From assembly GCF_905171775.1 (NCBI RefSeq), contig NC_053492.1:279392938-279456937 (forward strand): a DNA stretch of 64,000 nt, written 5' to 3'. Source of the stretch: Rana temporaria (Eukaryota; Chordata; Amphibia; Anura; Ranidae). Positions 35,436 through 45,334 of this stretch are shown here, in pieces. Position 1 is the first letter of the stretch; every line of letters starts with the position of its first letter. A program made the translations under genes and the position numbers. The notes under the pieces are model-generated. The model saw nothing but the letters and a program-made list of their open reading frames with translations. It did not search any database and was not told the origin of the DNA.

Positions 35436-35894
35436 TACAGTATCTCACACAAATTAGTACACCCCTCACATTTTTGCTAATATTTTATTCTATCTTTATG
35501 TGACACCACTGAAGCATTTACATTTTGCTACAATGTATAGTGAGTGTACAGCTTGTATAACAGTGTAAATTTGCTGTCCCCTCAATAACTCGACACACAG
35601 CCATTAATGTCTAAACCACTGGCAACAAAAGTGAGTACACCCCTAAGTGAAAATGCCCGAATTGGGCCCAAAGTGTGTGGCCACCATTATTTTCCAGCAC
35701 TGCCTTAACCCTCTTGGGCATGGAGTTCACCAGAGCTTCACAAATTGCCACTGGAGTCCTCTTGCACTGCTGCAAGAAGACATCACTGAGCTGGTGTGGA
35801 TTTTGGAGACCTTGCACTTCTCCACCTTCCGTTTGAGAATGCCCCACAGATGCTCAATAGGATTTAGGTCTGGAGACATGCTTGGCCAGTTCAA
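35436..35894. mobile_element. Tc1/mariner fragment
   Basis: It begins TACAGTATCTCACACAAATT and includes AGTGAGTACACCCC and ATGCTCAATAGGATTTAGG, typical of a Tc1 left end. It stops abruptly after CTTGGCCAGT. Confidence 0.72.
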
Positions 35895-36321
35895 TCACTC
35901 GATTCCCCCATTAACACAGTGCAGAGCTATTGTGCGCTAATGGTGTGGGAAGGGGGTCACAGAGAGCCAGGAGAAAACAATAATTATTACTAATGGCTAT
36001 AGCTGCCCGCAAAAAAATCATGAAAAAATATGACATGCTGGTTGTAAACAAGTTGAGCGATGGATCGACAATCAGCTTTCCTGTAGATGAATCAAATCTT
36101 GGCTGGTCCCAGCTTAACTGTTCAAGATTTGAACCAACAATGGCGGCCTTTAGGATTTTCATACAAGGGCAGTATGTAGTTGTGCAAACAGTACAATCAA
36201 AAATCGCAAAAAGGTGCAGTTCTGCAACTGTGCAGGTTTGATCATGCATGCAAGTGTCACTTAACATAAGTTATATGATGCAAGCTTTTGTAATGTCTTG
36301 GATCCCCACTCTGGTTTTATA

Positions 36322-38328
36322 TGTAGCATTACCCCTGGAGGAGCTGCTGGTTGTTTCGGGTGGCACATTTACCTCATGGCTCCCCCGAATTCCTAGGGGT
36401 GAATGATGCATATTGCATTTGTTAGAAGTAAAGTAATGTCCGCAACAGGTGCGCTTTGCTGTGCTCTTTATTACCCAGCCGGGTAAAAACACACTTGTGG
36501 TGTGGAAAGTAAAGTTGATGAAAGGAGAACAGCAGATTCAGGCGTGATTTTAGGGAGTCCTGCTCCCCAAGCGTAACACTTTTCTGCGCCACTTCTATGC
36601 GAGTGGGTTTAGCGGCCTCTCACTGACCTGGCAGCCGGAGTATCACTCGAACATTTGTAGGATAAAGTCCCTGCCACAGACCCTCCTTGGTGAACGTCAG
36701 ACATACCTCTGCCACAGGCCCTCTCTGATTTGTAGTTACGGATGTAGCGCCCCCTTACTTTCAGTATGGGCACTAAGCTAAAGTTAGTGTGGAATGGGAG
36801 AGTTATTTTGCTCCCATTCACAATTTGCTAAATTATGGGCTGCGGTCATTCCTGAACTGTCCTGTAGGTCAGTATGCACTCCAGGGATGCTGATTCCACC
36901 CCTGGGCGACAGGTGGCGCTAGAGGGGTTCTGGCAGAGCCCAGTTTCCCCAGCAGCCAATTAGAGGAGTTTTCCCTCGCGGGGCATGCTGCCCCGCGAGG
37001 GAGAGTATATCTGTGGCAGACACCATTTTGTGTTCTTTGCGTGTTCCAGGTGCGGCACCCACCTTCAGGGTGTGCGCATCCAGCGGACCCCAGTGATGGC
37101 CTACCAGGCCGGGGTCACACGCTAGGCGGAGCTCCACGTTCCTTTAAAGGGGCCCCAGTGACTTACTGGGTTCCCAACTCTGCTGAGGAGATTCCAGGCT
37201 GGATGCCGTTCGATGGGGGGGTCGGCTTGAGGAGAACCCGGAGGCAGGTTGTCCAACAGGGCTTGAATGAACCATCGTGGATCTGGTGACTGGGACATTG
37301 ACAGGTACACTTCAACTGTCACCCAGTGACCCTTACTTAATCTACTGGGAGGATTCGCTGAATCCGTTGGGTTCACTTAAAATACTAGGCCTGTGGCAGA
37401 GGCCCTAGAGCCAGGCCTGTGGCAGAGGCCTGTTCCTCCCAGCAATCTAAAGTGACACTTCGGCTGCCAGACTTGTGGCAGGAGTCTGTCCGGGGGCACT
37501 TCACCCACTCTGGCTAGAGTGGCGACGAACTGTAACTACTACTATTGTGCTGTTGAGAGCAGGATTGCTCGGTTCTTATCCAGGCCTGATACTGCAAAGT
37601 TCTCTATTGCTTCATCAACCTTTTTGCTATACCTCATGTTGATGTTGGGCCTGGAAATAAAGCATTTGGAAACGTATTCATTGACTGGACATTCGCTCAC
37701 TACTCTGCTCATCAACTACACCCCTAGACAACACTGAGAGGTAACTTAATATGCCGATCCCAACAACAACCAGTGGCTCCTGAGGGGGTAGCGCTACACA
37801 GAGATAATCTTAGATGAATTACGCCTGGATCTCTCAACTTGTTGCCCAGGTACCGACTGACAGGTGATCAATCCTTCAGTGTCTGGCTACCTTGATCCCC
37901 GGTGGTTTGTCAAGGCCCCTTTGGACTGCCAGCCTCTCAATGGCGCTCCTCAGACAGACTCCCCACCCAACAGCAATTACAGCTTGGGATCCTCAAAGGT
38001 GGGAACCCAGTCGCTTGCTGGGTCCCCGTCGCTGTTCAAATGCTTCCGGCCAACATGGTCCCAGAACCAGGAATACCGTGTGGCACGCACGCCCTGGCCA
38101 GGTAGGCCATAACACCGGGGTGCCGTGATGTGGTCACCCTAAGCCTTGACTCTACTGCTGCCACCTGCAGCACCGGGGTTGGAAGAACACCCCAGTGCAA
38201 CAGAATAAGCCCACAGCCGAGACAGAGACCCTGTCTTGCACACAACAATTTGGATCGGAGTTTAACTACACTCTGATCTCCCTCCAAATGTAACTAGCAC
38301 CGGTACTATAAAGTACACAGGCGCTACA
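36322..38328 (-). mobile_element. Solo LTR (type B), split by a second LTR
   Basis: The two halves, 36322-36742 and 37799-38328, together align with the uninterrupted copy at 50019-51088 in reverse orientation. The outer ends are TGTAGC... and ...GCGCTACA, flanked by the 4-bp duplication TATA. The AATAAAG-type signal lies on the minus strand. The insertion at 36743-37798 splits it. Confidence 0.8.
36743..37798 (+). mobile_element. Solo LTR (type A) nested in LTR type B
   Basis: This 1056-bp unit begins TGTAGCGCCCCC and ends GGTAGCGCTACA, with an 8-bp inverted end. It aligns with 9607-10608 and has AATAAAG near position 37658. The flanking tetranucleotides CGGA and CAGA differ by one base. 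No internal retroviral sequence is attached. Confidence 0.8.
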
Positions 38329-38559
38329 TATACATTTAAAATTAATTTGATGGCCAGCTCTGTACAATGCTTAAATTATGTTTCCATTAATAACCTTTTT
38401 TTTTTTTTTCAAGCTATTTGCTTGAAAATATCAAAATGATGAATGCTGACATTCTATATTGTAAATATCTGAATTATACCAAACATACTGTTTGTAAGTC
38501 TCTGTAATGTGTTTTGTGCATTCCCTATAACAGGTGGACAGGAAGTGCATTCACCTATT

Positions 38560-39240
38560 GTAGTATTAAAGTGGTTTAAAGTGCCATATTTTTTCACATA
38601 TTTCAGGTCCATGCGGAACAAACATCTCATTCTTTTTGCCCCAAATTAGTTTTTTCAATGTTTTTGGCATACTGATTGTAGTCTCTCATCCCTCTTTACT
38701 TCCCTGCAGCTTCTGATCCCCAGAGTGCACTCCAAACCACTATGTCATACGGCTTTGGGGCCTACAAGTCCCAACATGCTTAGCGCTATCGTGCATTCGC
38801 AATTCCGCCATTTCAGACCTCTTGCTCAAGAATGAGCCGAGTTCTTGGTGGCCGCTCCTCCCAGCAGTCATGCCCATTTCCGTCTCCCCAGCACACCTAT
38901 CATTTTCAGAGGTGGGGCTGTGGTCCAAAGCTGCAGATTTCCATGTTGATTAAAGGACATGGGAGGCAGAGCTTTGGCCTCCTTTGTGGTGTCCGTGCGG
39001 GCACAACTTGGCATCTTTTTCACAAGGTTGTAGTCCCAGCAGCGTGAGCGTGCATGCAAGGGTGCCCCAATGAGAGCAGCAGTGCTGCAGAGGGGGCACC
39101 AATTGGAGAGCCAGAAATGGGGAGGGGGGGGGGGGAAATGGACCAGCAAATGAAAAAGGTTAGCCTATATACAGTATGTAACACTATTAAGGAACTTTAA
39201 TAGGGGAACATTTTATATCACTTTAAGCCCTCCAGTATTT
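38560..39240. other. Probable repeat-derived interval
   Basis: It contains a GC-rich middle with TACAAGTCCCAACATGC, flanked by AT-rich ends with TTTAAAGTG words, typical of frog MITEs. No coding region was recognised. Confidence 0.3.
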
Positions 39241-39380
39241 TTTAGCTTGGATTGGACACAAAATATTCCCCAATTGTTACATTTCTTACCCCAACGTGTG
39301 CAGTTTGCGAGGTTAAATGCTGCTGGCTTTTCTGAGTACTGCTTACCTGAACTGGTCTTCACAGGAAAGCCAGTAGTGGT

Positions 39381-39855
39381 TGTGACGGTAGTAGAAGATA
39401 TCCCCGTCAAACATTCCCTTCTTCCCATAAAGAAATTTCACCCAATATTCCACGAGGAGGAATATTCCTGGGATCGCCCAATAATCCACACATGAGCCAA
39501 GCTTACTGCTGGAACAAGAGACTTTAATGGTACAACACCTAGCTTATATGTAGTTACAATGACAATCTCCGCCCCCCCCCCTCACAAAGTGGGGGCTCCC
39601 ATACAGATTATAGGCAGACACTTTCGGAGCCGACCCTGTACACATTTCTTAAGGGTAAACACAGGTCTTCTTCGCACACACAATAGATCAATTACCCTTT
39701 AAAATAGGGAGCTGGCTGGGAAGGGACATTAACATTTCAACAGTCTGTTACACAGAGGAATGAGTCACACATGAAATCACCTTTTACCTCTAACACACAC
39801 AGCATTACTAGCAGGGAGAATTAAACTGAAGCATATAGGCAAAAAGTCCTTCACA
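39381..39855 (-). repeat. 3' LTR of the HEXIM-carrying gypsy element
   Basis: This 475-bp LTR aligns along its whole length with 42155-42636. It is preceded on the minus strand by a polypurine tract. The near-identity of the two LTRs points to a fairly recent insertion. Confidence 0.92.
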
Positions 39856-39859
39856 ATGG

Positions 39860-39875
39860 CCCCCCTTTTTCTCCC
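39860..39875 (-). other. Polypurine tract
   Basis: The minus strand carries 16 purines in a row (GGGAGAAAAAGGGGGG) four bases before the 3' LTR. This is the expected plus-strand priming site. Confidence 0.85.
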
Positions 39876-39934
39876 TGCTCCGGCAACCCGGTTGGACCTT
39901 TCCTGGTCCAGTAGGGTTGACGGGTTATGAGCTT

Positions 39935-40250
39935 TTAGTCCGAGGTTAACTCCGTTTGGCGTGACAATCCATCGGCATTCCCGTTTTGCTTGCCTGGGCG
40001 ATAATAAATCGTAAAGTCATAGGGCTGTAAGGCCAAGCTCCAGCGTAGCAACCGGGCGTTGTCCCCTGAAACCCGGTTAAGCCACACCAAGGGGTTTTGA
40101 TTAGTGATGAGAGTAAAAGCCCGGCCATAAAGGTAAGGTGTGAGCTTTTTGAGTGCCCATACCAAGGCCAAACACTTTTTTTTTTTTTTCAATGGTGGCG
40201 TAACTGACCTCCCTTGGCAACAGCTTCCGACTCAGGTATGCCACCGGGTC
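39935..40250 (-). pseudogene. pol: Gypsy RT-connection/RNase H fragment
   Basis: Coding resumes at 40250 with DPVAYLSRKLLPREVSYATI, then CLALVWALKKLTPYLYG, and ends with the classic gypsy motif NADGLSRQ before a stop at 39937-39935. A run of 14 A on the minus strand (40176-40189) replaces the usual EKE codons and shifts the frame. Upstream reverse transcriptase is missing and no integrase follows; the polypurine tract is ~60 bases away. Confidence 0.9.
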
Positions 40251-40375
40251 GTCAGATCACACGCCGGTCAGTCCCCAAGTCTTTGTGCGATCTGCAGAGT
40301 CGCCAGAAGTCAGTGTGAAGACGACGGATGGGTCTGTGCGCCGCCGTCTAGGTGTGTCGCTATGGGGGGGTTGGA
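40251..40375 (-). other. Probable captured HEXIM 3' untranslated segment
   Basis: About 125 bases lie between the HEXIM stop codon and the point where RNase H coding resumes. They do not look like gypsy coding sequence. The simplest reading is HEXIM 3' UTR carried along with the coding part. Confidence 0.5.
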
Positions 40376-40837
40376 TCAGTGCCCCATAGGGTCAGCCACC
40401 CCCTGCTCCCTCCGCAGCCGCCGGTTCTCCTCTTTGAGCTTCTCCAGCTCCATCTCCAGTTCATGGAGCCTGGGGGGGTCGGCCTGCTGTGACCTCAGGC
40501 GGTTGTTCTCCTCCTCCATGCGGCTTATGCACTCCTCCAGCTCCATGTACTCACGGATCAGCTCCTGCTTGCTCATGTCCTGCAGGCTCTCCACGTGGTA
40601 CTTCGTCATCAGGAACTGGGTGGTGGTGTAAGGGGCCACCGGTGGGCCCTTGGCGAACATCTCAGCCCGCATCTGGGACGCCCGCTGCGACTCCCTCTCC
40701 TCCAGTCGCTTCTTCTCCTCCCAGGTCAGCTTGTTATACGGCTTCCAGGACCTCTTCTTCTTGGAGGGTAGCCGGCAGTGCCTCTTTCTGCCCAGCTCCC
40801 GCCAGGGCCCCTCCGGCTCATGGCTGTCGCCCACCCG
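40376..40837 (-). pseudogene. HEXIM-like: Captured HEXIM segment fused in frame to Gag
   Basis: These ~153 residues match the middle and C-terminal parts of HEXIM1/2, the nuclear protein that binds 7SK snRNA and inhibits P-TEFb (CDK9/cyclin T). In order there is a basic RNA-binding stretch (SKKKRSWKPYNKLTWEEKK), the block RAEMFAKGPPVAPYTTTQFLM corresponding to the P-TEFb-inhibitory PYNT region (here PYTT, 40633-40622), and a coiled coil (YHVESLQDMSKQELIREYM onward, ~40600-40400) for dimerisation and cyclin T binding. The acidic region that normally lies between the PYNT block and the coiled coil is absent; FLM is joined almost directly to the YHVES sequence. The reading frame is open to a TGA at 40378-40376. 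Base composition is clearly more GC-rich than the Gag upstream, as expected for a foreign segment. The present frame has no ATG of its own and depends on the broken Gag upstream. Confidence 0.9.
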
Positions 40838-42021
40838 GTTGTCTCTTAATCCCCGGGCGGTTTTTCCATTACCCATGACCATCTGACAATGGTGTTCCCT
40901 GTTGTCTGTAATAACAGATTGTACCATGAGGGCTTCGTAAGGGGTGACCAATGGTTCTTCCTGACCCAGCTCCTGGGGATCCCAAGCCGAGTCTACACAA
41001 TGGGCTGCTGCTGGTGGGCGGTACCCAGGTAGAGACCAATTTGACCTGGTGTTGTCATTCATGGGGCAATTCTGCTTTAAGTGACCCAGCTGTTTGCACC
41101 GGAAGCAGCGTTGTTCGTTGTCCTCCTGGCGTGGATAGCGAGGGCTAGATGTCACCGGTCTGTTAGGAGGTTGGTATCTAGCGGCTGGTGGGTGTGAGGG
41201 CGCCGTTGGTCGTGGAGGTTGTACCCGTGGTGTGACCTGGTTCATCTTGTGAGTATCTGCATATTCATACGCCAACTTGGCGACCTCTGGTAGTCATGGG
41301 CCTGCGATCTCTCACCCAGTCTGACATCCGTCTGGATGTGATTGTAAAATTGCTCCAGGAGCATTAGTTGCAAAATGTCCTTTGCGGTGGTGGCCTGGCT
41401 GCTGTTAACCCAGTTAGAGGCCGACAGGGATAACTGGCATGCCCATTCCACGCAAGTCTTTCGTGGTTTTGCGTGAGTCCCTGAACTTCTGTCGGTGGGA
41501 CTCTGGGGTTACTGCATAACGAGCCAGGAGCACTTCTTTAACCCTGGCGTAGCTATGGATCTCCTGCTCCGGCACGGTCCGAAAAGCATCAGAAGCTTTG
41601 CCTGACAGTTTGCCTGACAATATTGAAACCCACTCTCTTCTAGCTATTCGGTGCAGGTTACATTGTCGCTCAAAATCTGCCAGTTATCAATTTCACAGTC
41701 TTTTTCATCAAAAGCTTTAAAAGCGCTAAACGGAATCTTCCTTGTGTCTGCTGTGCTGTACTCACTGTTTGGAGAATGTGCGGCTGCTTGTTGGACTGCT
41801 GCCAGTTTTAACTGTAGTTCTGCGCCTCTTATTTGTTTAGCCTCCTTCGCTAACAGATCCATCACTTTCAGCACCACATCTGCCGTTGGGTTCGGACCGA
41901 ACCATGCTAGCTTCTCTCTCATTACTTTGTTGGCTGGTGATTCCTCTTCCTGAATCACTGGTGTCTCCATCTCTTGTACTGCTGGCGTTGCTGCAACCAA
42001 GTTCTCCTGGTCTAGCTCCAT
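40838..42021 (-). pseudogene. gag: Gag of the gypsy element: SCAN-like capsid and CCHC zinc knuckle, frameshifted
   Basis: The first open segment (42021 to ~41672) holds the N-terminal part; the same frame stays open upstream of the ATG into a K/R-rich stretch. The next segments carry a capsid region with a SCAN-like signature (MLLEQFYNHI at ~41370) and then a proline-rich linker. The zinc knuckle CFRCKQLGHLKQNC (C-X2-C-X4-H-X4-C) is at 41107-41066. The end matches the entry into an aspartic protease (NGKTARGLRD). The frame shifts near 41672, 41450, 41310 and 41283, so this copy cannot make full-length Gag. From ~41283 the frame is continuous through the knuckle into the HEXIM segment, so a Gag-HEXIM fusion was the likely ancestral product. 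Known role: Gag packages element RNA into particles. The SCAN domain of vertebrate zinc-finger proteins is thought to derive from Gmr1-like gypsy Gag. Confidence 0.88.
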
Positions 42022-42133
42022 TAATTCTATGATGACCCGCTTGGTTTTGTTGCTAGCAATCCTTCCACGAACTTCCAGTAGTTCTTTCAGTGTATTTCTT
42101 TTAAGCCGGGTGTAAAGGAGAGTAAAAGGGAAA

Positions 42134-42152
42134 ATCCCGCTGATGCCAACCA
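42134..42152 (-). other. Primer-binding site
   Basis: Two bases after the 5' LTR the minus strand reads TGGTTGGCATCAGCGGGAT. The leading TGG pairs with a tRNA CCA end. I could not name the tRNA. Confidence 0.65.
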
Positions 42153-42154
42153 GT

Positions 42155-42636
42155 TGTGACGGTAGTAGAAGATATCCCCGTCAAACATTCCCTTCTTCCC
42201 ATAAAGAAAATCACTCAATAATCCACAAGGAGGAATATTCCTGGGATCGCCCAATAATCCACACATGAGCCAAGCTTACTGCTGGAACAAGAGAGACTTT
42301 AATGGTACAACACCTAGCTTATATGTAGTTACAAAACTGTTACAATGACAATCTCCGCCCCCCCTCACACAGTGGGGGCTCCCATACAGATTATAGGCAC
42401 TTCGGAGCCGACCCTGTAGACACATTTCTTAAGGGTAAACACAGGTCTTCTTCGCACACACAATAGATCAATTACCCTTTAAAATAGGGAGCTGGCTGGG
42501 GAAGGGACATTAACATTTCAACAGTCTGTTACACAGAGGAATGAGTCACACATGAAATCACCTTTTACCTCTAACACACACAGCATTACTAGCAGGGAGA
42601 ATTAAACTGAAGCATATAGGCAAAAAGTCCTTCACA
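42155..42636 (-). repeat. 5' LTR of the HEXIM-carrying gypsy element
   Basis: This 482-bp LTR begins TGTGAAGGAC and ends CCGTCACA on the minus strand. It carries a TATA-like motif (CATATAAGC) about 20 bases before an ATTAAA polyadenylation signal. It differs from the 3' LTR by only a few substitutions, clustered near the R/U5 end, and some small indels. Confidence 0.92.
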
Positions 42637-42641
42637 GTGGT

Positions 42642-43554
42642 CAATACTGCCTTGGGTCAGTCGATTCGCTCGGAGGAGGAGCAGGAGAGTGCATTGCCAA
42701 CCTAGGCATCACGCACACAGTGTATGCAGCCTGTAGTTGGTGGCTTCTGCTGGGTTCCTCCTACAGCTTTCTGCACAGGTTATTTGCAACACAGTGATGT
42801 CATTGCTACATTTTAATGGTTATATTAGGGTTTGTAAAGGCATTTTGTGGATTTATATAATTAGTGGCTGTTGGAATATATTTTAAATGAGCTTTTGTGC
42901 CCAGAGTTCACCTGCAAACTTGTTCTCAGTGTGTCCCTCCACCACAATTTTCAGTACATTCACTAGTAGAATGACTGTGCTTTATTGATATGGTTTTAAA
43001 AATATCCCTAACTTTACCAAAGTGTATATGACATTTTGGATATTAATAAATGAAACTTTCATATCAGGGTATTTGTCATTTATGTGATTGGCTTAGTTGT
43101 GGCTATCAACAATTGTAATTCATACAAAAACTGTTTTTTTTTTATTTTTTTTTTTGCTTTTGAATTGATAGTCATTGACTGAGCTCTGAAAAAAAATTAC
43201 CCAGCTTTCTCATTCAAACACAGCTGCCATGACTTCAAGTAGCATTAGGAACAATAGCACTAATCAATCTTTTGCTTGATCTGTCCAAACAGAACAAAAG
43301 GGAGTGTAACAGATCTTTCACACTGTCTAATTTTGATGTGCCATTAAAATGCTATAATATTTCCTTGTTAGTAATTCCATTCAGGAAGGTCTTCATGTCC
43401 ATTGTAAGTCGGCACTGAAGAATGAAAGAGTGACCTAATTCCTCATGCATATCACTTCTCCAGTAATGCAACGTGTAATGTAGAAATCACACGGATACAT
43501 TTTTAGTAGGTAAGCGTTTAAAGCCTAAGTTTAGTTAAATGTTGTGTATTTTTA
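42642..43554. other. No gene seen
   Basis: Flank of the gypsy insertion; AT-rich, no coding signal. Confidence 0.5.
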
Positions 43555-43910
43555 TTTTCTTTATTGGCAAAAGGGATGGTACAGTTCGCCACTCTGTTAC
43601 TCCGGCAGCAATGGCTGCCCTTTACAGAGCGAGGAACTGATGTAATTCCCTTCTCTCTGTAACCCAGGAACGAGTAATTTGTCACTTCCGGTTCTGCCCC
43701 TTTGTTTACCTGGCCACCAGTAGTCAGGGAAGCGGTCGATCAGACTGATCTGTGTCTGATTGGCTGCATGGGAGGCCAGAAGAGAGATTTGCAGTTTGAT
43801 AGTCCCCAAATCTTTCCAGAAAGAGGACCCTTCACGGCCAATGCTGTCAGAAGGGATGCTGTACATCTCTTATGATGGCAATAAAGTTGGTATAACATTT
43901 TTTTTTGGTA
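43555..43910. repeat. Probable short interspersed repeat
   Basis: A CT-rich body with a TTGGCTGC word, flanked by AGGGATGGTACAG and GTTGGTATAACATTTTT, resembles in layout the TACCTGCTCTGTGCA family in inverse orientation. Boundaries are uncertain. Confidence 0.35.
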
Positions 43911-43920
43911 TTGACTAAAT

Positions 43921-44428
43921 AATCACCCCCTTACCACCAACCATGCTTGCGCGCAAATGCATACATTGCTCCCACACGCATATGTAAACGGCGATTGAAC
44001 CACACATGTGAGCAATTGTCTCAAATGTCAGAGTGAGTTCAATAATTCTAGCACAAGACCTCCTGTGCAACTATGGATAATTTTAAGCACCGTCGTTTGC
44101 TGCCGTTCCAGGGACGTGTGTAATTTTAAAGCATGAGGATATCCATTTACTCGGTGTTACATCATCTTTTACATTTATACATAAAATCTTGGCCAACTTT
44201 CGTGTTTTTTTTTTTTTTTTTATATCCATCAAACTGTTTTGTCCAAAAAAATTGCGTTTCAAAAAACGCTGCACAAATACTGTATGACATAAATTGCAAC
44301 TCACCATTTTATTCTATAGGGTCTCTGCTAAAAAATGTTTGGGGGTTCTAAGTTATTTTCTAACAAAAGTGTTTTTTGTACATGTAGGAGTGAAGTGTTG
44401 GAAATGGGCCGGATGGCAAGTGGTTAAT
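43921..44428. mobile_element. Non-autonomous DNA transposon related to the CCACTTAA family
   Basis: It ends in GGCAAGTGGTTAATTA. Its body matches the two halves around 20608-21391. No coding region. Confidence 0.62.
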
Positions 44429-45334
44429 TAGAATCTGAAGTCATGTGACCACTCGCCCATATCCCTGCAGCAGTACTTTAGCTTCCTCAATGAAAAGTGA
44501 TCTATAAATTAAGCAAGCAGACCTTTTAATCCACATTCTTGAGTACCTGTGACAGGCCCAGTGCTCGGTATAACCCCCACAGCACTGGACGATTATGGCT
44601 TTAGGGGAATGTGGGGCAGAAGACTTTGGATTTCAACTGAGCAGCCAGCAACATAAAGGGCACAGTTATGCCAAAGTTTTATTCTGCTGAAAAGCTAGAA
44701 ATTCTATTTGGTGTTTACAATAAAATGGCTTAAAAGCAAAGAGTTGCAAATAAGGGTGGAAGGGGCACGAAAGGGGGTAGATTGTGTAAATCTCTAGCGT
44801 AAAAGGCCCCAATAGTGGCAAAGGAATTGCACATAGTAAGTTGCATTGAGCTTTGATCATGCACTTCATAAACAAAGATTCGTTTGGCGGCCTTCTAGCT
44901 CAGTTCTGACCTTCCCTCCCTTTTCCCAGATGCTCCCCAGCTATTTTTTTTCTCATACCTTTTTCAGAAGTCTTTAGACAGCTCATGTGATGCTCCAAGG
45001 TCGTCTTCCCTTTTGCCATTTCTCCAGTGCTGAGTGGACCTCCGTAATCTAGAGAACAGAGCATTAAGGAAAGACTACTGGAAGACTATTGATCTAGTGG
45101 CAGAAAGGAATTAAGGGGATAGTGCCAAATAGGAGGTGAGAATTTATAGGTGCTGCTTTTATAAATATGGTTATGGGCTATTCATATTTTAGTAAAGGCT
45201 AAAGTTTGGCTTTAAGAAAAAGCATAACTGACACAGAAAAGACACCAGCAGCTGGCCAATTCTGCAGGTGAGGGATATCCTTAACAACCACTAGATTTAC
45301 CTGGATCTATATTTGCAATAATCCTTGCCCTCTT
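44429..45334. other. No gene seen
   Basis: Nothing recognised on either strand. Confidence 0.5.

Larger units (their letters stand above)
39381..42636 (-). mobile_element. Ty3/gypsy LTR retrotransposon with captured HEXIM sequence
   Basis: This 3256-bp element lies on the minus strand. It has LTRs at 42155-42636 (5') and 39381-39855 (3'), both TG...CA. The 5-bp direct duplication GTGGT flanks it at 39376-39380 and 42637-42641. A primer-binding site follows the 5' LTR and a polypurine tract precedes the 3' LTR, so it is a true reverse-transcribed insertion. Coding order is Gag with a SCAN-like capsid part and a CCHC knuckle, the first residues of protease, a HEXIM segment, a short untranslated piece, then RNase H. 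Protease, integrase and reverse transcriptase are missing, so mobility must have been supplied by a helper element. RNase H sits just before the polypurine tract, and the Gag is SCAN-like. Both fit the Gmr1-like lineage, whose order is Gag-PR-IN-RT-RH, but simple deletion of integrase is an alternative. Confidence 0.93.

Noticed and set aside
36743..37798. Possible DNA transposon because of the 8-bp inverted ends
   Set aside because: Related copies show 4-bp duplications, TG...CA ends and an internal AATAAA signal, which fit solo LTRs better.
40140..40631. 163-codon plus-strand frame opposite the retrotransposon
   Set aside because: A shadow of the minus-strand HEXIM segment and A run; low-complexity serine content.
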